From contig JAFGXK010000319.1 of NCBI GenBank assembly GCA_016936695.1, positions 1 to 8,453 of the forward strand: a stretch of 8,453 nucleotides of DNA, read 5' to 3'. The translations under genes and the position numbers were made by a program. The notes under the pieces are model-generated. The model was not told the DNA's origin, searched no databases, and saw only the letters and a list, made by a program, of their open reading frames with translations. Source of the stretch: Bacteroidales bacterium (GTDB taxonomy: Bacteria; Bacteroidota; Bacteroidia; Bacteroidales; VadinHA17). Shown piece by piece: positions 5,060-8,453 of this stretch (the stretch's first letter is position 1; every line of letters starts with the position of its first letter).

Positions 5060-7180
5060 ATGACAGTCAGGGACGAAATAGTATTCAGGAGCGGGGTGGT
5101 TTACCTCGTTTTGATACTGTGCGGTGTTGCCCTGATCGTTCAGATTATTGTCCTGCAGTATGTCCAGAAAGGCAGATGGTCGGAGTTAAGTGAGAAATAT
5201 GTATTCAAGACCGCCGAGATGCCGGCAAACAGAGGCGACATCCTGGCCCGCGACGGCCGGCTGCTTGCCAGTTCCGTACCTTATTATTCAATATATATGG
5301 ATACCAGGAGCAGCGGCATGTCGGGCGAAACCTGGACAAATGGAATCGATGGCTTATGTCAGGGCTTGTCTAGGTACCTTGGCGTAAGGTCGGCATCGGG
5401 ATGGAAATCGGTTATCACAGCAGCAAGGAAGAGGGGTGACCGCTATTTTCTGATACAGAAGAGGGTTGATTATGCAACCCTGAAAAAGATTAAGGAACTC
5501 CCGATATTCAGGGAAGGCCAGTTCCGGGGAGGGCTTGTTGCCCAGCCTGAAAACAGGAGGGTACTTCCGAATAATGAACTTGCAGCCAGAACAATAGGTT
5601 ACCTGAACCAGGGAACTGAAGGAACCCGTGTGGGACTTGAGGGGTCGTTCGACAAGGAACTTGCCGGGAAGAGCGGAATGGTTGTAAAACAACGTCTTAC
5701 GGGCGGCGACTGGATCACCGTCAATAATGGTGAGAGAATAGAGGCCAGGGATGGTAACGACATTCAGACCACCATCGACGTTGATCTCCAGGATGTTGCT
5801 TCCAGTGCCCTTGAAAAGCAGCTGCGAAGACATAATGCCCATCATGGATGTGCAGTCCTGATGGAGGTTTCCACCGGTGATGTCCGTGCAATAGCAAATC
5901 TCGAAAGAGCTGACGACGGAAGCTATCACGAAACATACAACTATGCAATTGCCGAAAGCACTGAACCCGGATCCACCTTCAAGCTGGCTGCCCTGATGGC
6001 CGCTATCGAGGACGGAGTTGTTGATACAGGCGATATTGTTGACACAGGCGACGGCACTGTCAGATATTACAATAAGATAATCAGGGATACAAAAGAAGGC
6101 GGGTATGGAAAGATCACCGTGAAGGAGGTTTTCGAGTATTCTTCGAACGTGGGCACATCCATCATAATCAATAGGAACTACAAGGATAATCCGAAGGCTT
6201 TTGTCAACAGGCTTTATGCCATGAAACTCAACCAGCCCCTGAATGTTCAGATAAAAGGTGAAGGCAAACCTCTGATAAGATATCCCGGCGACAAGTTCTG
6301 GTCAGGTCTTTCCCTGCCGATGATGTCTCACGGCTATGAAGTCCAGATGACTCCCCTGCAGACACTGACATTCTATAACGCAGTGGCCAATAACGGAAAG
6401 ATGATGAGGCCAAGATTTGTTACTGCAATTCTGGATAACGGATCGGTGGTAAAGAGTTTCGGAACCGAAGTCATAATAAATTCCATCGCTTCGCGAAGCA
6501 CTATCCGGAAAGCGAGGGCAATGATGGAAGGTGTTGTCGAAAAAGGAACAGCAATTAACCTGAAAAATCCGGAGTACAGGATAGCAGGCAAGACCGGTAC
6601 AGCCCAGATAGCGATGAATAACCAGGGATACCGCCGTAAGATCACATACCAGGCATCCTTTGTGGGTTATTTCCCGGCCGAAAATCCTCTCTATTCGTGC
6701 ATTGTCGTCGTTAATGCCCCCTCGAACGGGGTTTACTACGGAAACATTGTTGCCGGATCAGTCTTCAAGGAGATATCAGACAAGGTTTATGCAACCACCT
6801 TCTATCGCGATTACAGGGCTGAAAATAATCCTGAAAAGGAAAAGGAAATGAAAGGGCTTGTCCCCGAGGCCGGAAACGGTTTGAGGGCTGATATAAACGA
6901 AGTGCTTGGAGAGCTTGATGTCAGATACCGCAAGACTTCAAAGGAAGAATGGGTGGCCACCCGCGAAAGCGGTGACACAATCAGGCTTGTTGGTCTGGAT
7001 GTAAGGAAAGGCCTTGTTCCGGATGTCAGGGGAATGAGTCTGAGAGATGCAGTGTATCTCATTGAAAATGCCGGGCTGAAGGTGAAATACAGCGGCAAGG
7101 GAAGGGTCCTCAGACAATCACCCCAGCATGGAGCCAGAGTGTATGAGGGCAGTGTTGTTTCACTCGATATGAATATGTGA
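5060..7180 (+). CDS. ftsI: Septal penicillin-binding protein FtsI/PBP3-like transpeptidase with PASTA domain
   Basis: This class B PBP of 706 residues crosslinks septal peptidoglycan in the periplasm, together with FtsW. It has a short cytoplasmic tail, a membrane anchor at about 13-33, a pedestal/dimerisation domain with NRGDILARDG (57-66) and GLEGSFDKEL (192-201), and a transpeptidase domain. All three catalytic motifs are intact: PGSTFK (Ser305 nucleophile, Lys308), SSN (361-363) and KTGT (511-514). A linker rich in charged residues (about 585-645) leads to one C-terminal PASTA domain (about 650-706, VPDVRGMSLRDAVYLIENAG). PASTA domains are familiar in Gram-positive PBPs and in SpoVD; in Bacteroidota FtsI a terminal PASTA domain is common, so it is a lineage marker and not evidence of transfer. 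GGGAACAGG stands directly before the ATG and serves as a modest ribosome-binding sequence. Confidence 0.95.
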   Translation: MTVRDEIVFRSGVVYLVLILCGVALIVQIIVLQYVQKGRWSELSEKYVFKTAEMPANRGDILARDGRLLASSVPYYSIYMDTRSSGMSGETWTNGIDGLCQGLSRYLGVRSASGWKSVITAARKRGDRYFLIQKRVDYATLKKIKELPIFREGQFRGGLVAQPENRRVLPNNELAARTIGYLNQGTEGTRVGLEGSFDKELAGKSGMVVKQRLTGGDWITVNNGERIEARDGNDIQTTIDVDLQDVASSALEKQLRRHNAHHGCAVLMEVSTGDVRAIANLERADDGSYHETYNYAIAESTEPGSTFKLAALMAAIEDGVVDTGDIVDTGDGTVRYYNKIIRDTKEGGYGKITVKEVFEYSSNVGTSIIINRNYKDNPKAFVNRLYAMKLNQPLNVQIKGEGKPLIRYPGDKFWSGLSLPMMSHGYEVQMTPLQTLTFYNAVANNGKMMRPRFVTAILDNGSVVKSFGTEVIINSIASRSTIRKARAMMEGVVEKGTAINLKNPEYRIAGKTGTAQIAMNNQGYRRKITYQASFVGYFPAENPLYSCIVVVNAPSNGVYYGNIVAGSVFKEISDKVYATTFYRDYRAENNPEKEKEMKGLVPEAGNGLRADINEVLGELDVRYRKTSKEEWVATRESGDTIRLVGLDVRKGLVPDVRGMSLRDAVYLIENAGLKVKYSGKGRVLRQSPQHGARVYEGSVVSLDMNM

Positions 7181-7186
7181 TCTGTT

Positions 7187-8453
7187 ATGAAACGGGTAAG
7201 GGATCTTATTGGGAATGCAGGGATAGTGTCTGTCACAGGCGACAGCAACACAGTGGTCGGTGATATATCGTTCGATTCACGGAAAGTCGGACCCGAAACG
7301 CTCTTCGTAGCAGTCAGGGGAACCAGAAGTGATGGTCACGATTTTATTGCCGCTGCAGTTCAGGCAGGGGCAAAGGCAATTATTTGTGAAAAAATTCCTG
7401 CTTATGCCGGGGCAGAAGTGTGCTGGATAAAGACTGATAATTCCGCCAGGACACTTGGAATCGTCGCTTCCGAATTCTATGACAATCCCTCATCATCACT
7501 TAAACTTACGGGCGTAACCGGCACTAACGGAAAAACCACGATAGCCACCCTTCTTTACCGGATGTTCACGAAGCTGGGTTACAAGTGCGGCCTCTTTTCA
7601 ACCGTTTGCAATTACATAGGAAATACTGAGCTTCCGGCCACTCATACCACACCCGATCCGGTTGAGCTGAACAGGACGCTTTCAGACATGGTTGCGGCCG
7701 GATGTGATTATGCCTTCATGGAGGTCAGCAGCCATGCAGTTGACCAGAACAGGATTGCAGGACTGGATTTTGCAGGCGGCATCTTTACCAATCTGACTCA
7801 CGATCATCTTGATTATCATAAGACATTTGACAACTACCTCAATGCGAAGAAGGCCTTCTTTGACTCCCTTCCCTCATCAGCTTTTTCCTTGGTAAACAAC
7901 GATGACAGGAACGGGAAGGTGATGATTCAGAATTGCCGGGCGGCCAGATATACTTTTTCGACCAGGGGACAAGCTGATTTCCGGTGTACGGTCCTTGAAC
8001 AGGATTTTTCGGGGATGCAGCTCAGGATACAGGGAGAAGATGTATGGACACGCTTTATCGGCAACTACAATGCTTCAAATCTTCTTGCAGTATATTCGGC
8101 TGCCGTGATTCTTGGTGCTGAAAAGGAGGAAGTGTTAAGGATACTGAGTGAACTTAAGTCGGTTCCGGGACGACTGGAAGTTGTCGAGGGACCTGGAGGA
8201 ATAAACTGTCTTGTCGATTATGCCCACACTCCCGATGCACTTCAGAATGTCATAACAACAATCAACAGGATCAGGCCCGGTGACAGGGAGCTGATTACCG
8301 TGGTTGGAGCCGGAGGAGACAGAGACCGTACCAAGCGTCCGCTTATGGCGGCAATCACTGCAGAAGGAAGTTCAAAGGTCATTCTTACATCCGATAATCC
8401 CCGAACGGAAGATCCGGATAAGATACTCGATGAAATGGAAGCCGGCATCACCC
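7187..8453 (+). CDS. murE: UDP-N-acetylmuramoyl-tripeptide synthetase MurE, meso-DAP type (3' end outside window)
   Basis: MurE is the cytoplasmic ATP-dependent ligase that adds the third stem amino acid to UDP-MurNAc-L-Ala-D-Glu. From the ATG at 7187 the frame stays open for 422 codons to the window edge, leaving out the last part of the C-terminal domain. Motifs in order are SFDSRKV (28-34), the ATP P-loop GVTGTNGKTT (109-118), THTTPDP (residues 152-158), EVSSHAVDQNR (179-189), TNLTHDHLDYH (201-211), AKKAFFD with the likely carbamylated lysine 221, VDYAHTPDAL (343-352), GAGGDRDRTKRPLMA (374-388) and DNPRTEDP (403-410). DNPR is the signature of enzymes that add meso-diaminopimelate rather than lysine, which predicts DAP-type peptidoglycan. 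The start is 6 bp after the ftsI stop and lacks a clear Shine-Dalgarno sequence. mraY and murD would be expected next, outside the window. Confidence 0.95.
   Translation, partial: MKRVRDLIGNAGIVSVTGDSNTVVGDISFDSRKVGPETLFVAVRGTRSDGHDFIAAAVQAGAKAIICEKIPAYAGAEVCWIKTDNSARTLGIVASEFYDNPSSSLKLTGVTGTNGKTTIATLLYRMFTKLGYKCGLFSTVCNYIGNTELPATHTTPDPVELNRTLSDMVAAGCDYAFMEVSSHAVDQNRIAGLDFAGGIFTNLTHDHLDYHKTFDNYLNAKKAFFDSLPSSAFSLVNNDDRNGKVMIQNCRAARYTFSTRGQADFRCTVLEQDFSGMQLRIQGEDVWTRFIGNYNASNLLAVYSAAVILGAEKEEVLRILSELKSVPGRLEVVEGPGGINCLVDYAHTPDALQNVITTINRIRPGDRELITVVGAGGDRDRTKRPLMAAITAEGSSKVILTSDNPRTEDPDKILDEMEAGIT

Noticed and set aside
5354..5929. Minus-strand open frame of 191 codons opposite ftsI
   Set aside because: It is antisense to the conserved ftsI coding region, with no domain or credible translation signals.
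6811..7251. Minus-strand open frame of 146 codons opposite the ftsI 3' end and the start of murE
   Set aside because: It is rich in Ser, Thr, Pro and Leu, typical of antisense translation, and it overlaps two well-supported genes.

Overview
The window reads as a chromosomal fragment from a member of the Bacteroidota, probably a Bacteroidales-like lineage. The evidence is a class B penicillin-binding protein with a C-terminal PASTA domain in the division cluster, a pair of acyltransferases resembling the Bacteroides glycine-lipid synthesis pair, weak or absent Shine-Dalgarno sequences, and intergenic G/C-tract palindromic repeats. No mobile element, phage gene, CRISPR array, tRNA or rRNA was seen. 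Both window edges cut through genes.

Left part (1-2830): the C-terminal half of an amidophosphoribosyltransferase (plus strand, open at the left edge) meets, tail to tail and with a 7-bp overlap, a two-gene minus-strand unit. That unit is an O-acyltransferase (GlsA-like, first gene) followed by a GNAT-fold N-acyltransferase (GlsB-like, second gene). Together they probably make an N-acyl/O-acyl amino-acid lipid of the membrane.

Middle (2831-3328): a noncoding divergent region of about 500 bp. Its glsA-side half holds several C-tract/G-tract palindromic repeats, two in direct and one in inverted orientation. Its mraZ-side half ends in three GTGG motifs spaced exactly 10 bp apart, which look like the MraZ operator controlling the division cluster.

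Right part (3329-8453): the start of a classical dcw (division and cell wall) cluster in the usual order mraZ, rsmH, ftsL, ftsI, murE. Stop/start overlaps or very short gaps link the genes, so they are probably one operon. murE is open at the right edge and carries the DNPR signature of meso-diaminopimelate-adding ligases. The unit joins a transcriptional regulator (MraZ), 16S rRNA methylation (RsmH), a divisome scaffold (FtsL), septal transpeptidation (FtsI) and peptidoglycan precursor synthesis (MurE).

I found no clearly new biological system. The most informative non-genic signals are the triple GTGG operator and the repeat cluster. The most unusual protein detail is the altered catalytic motif spacing in the GlsA-like acyltransferase.
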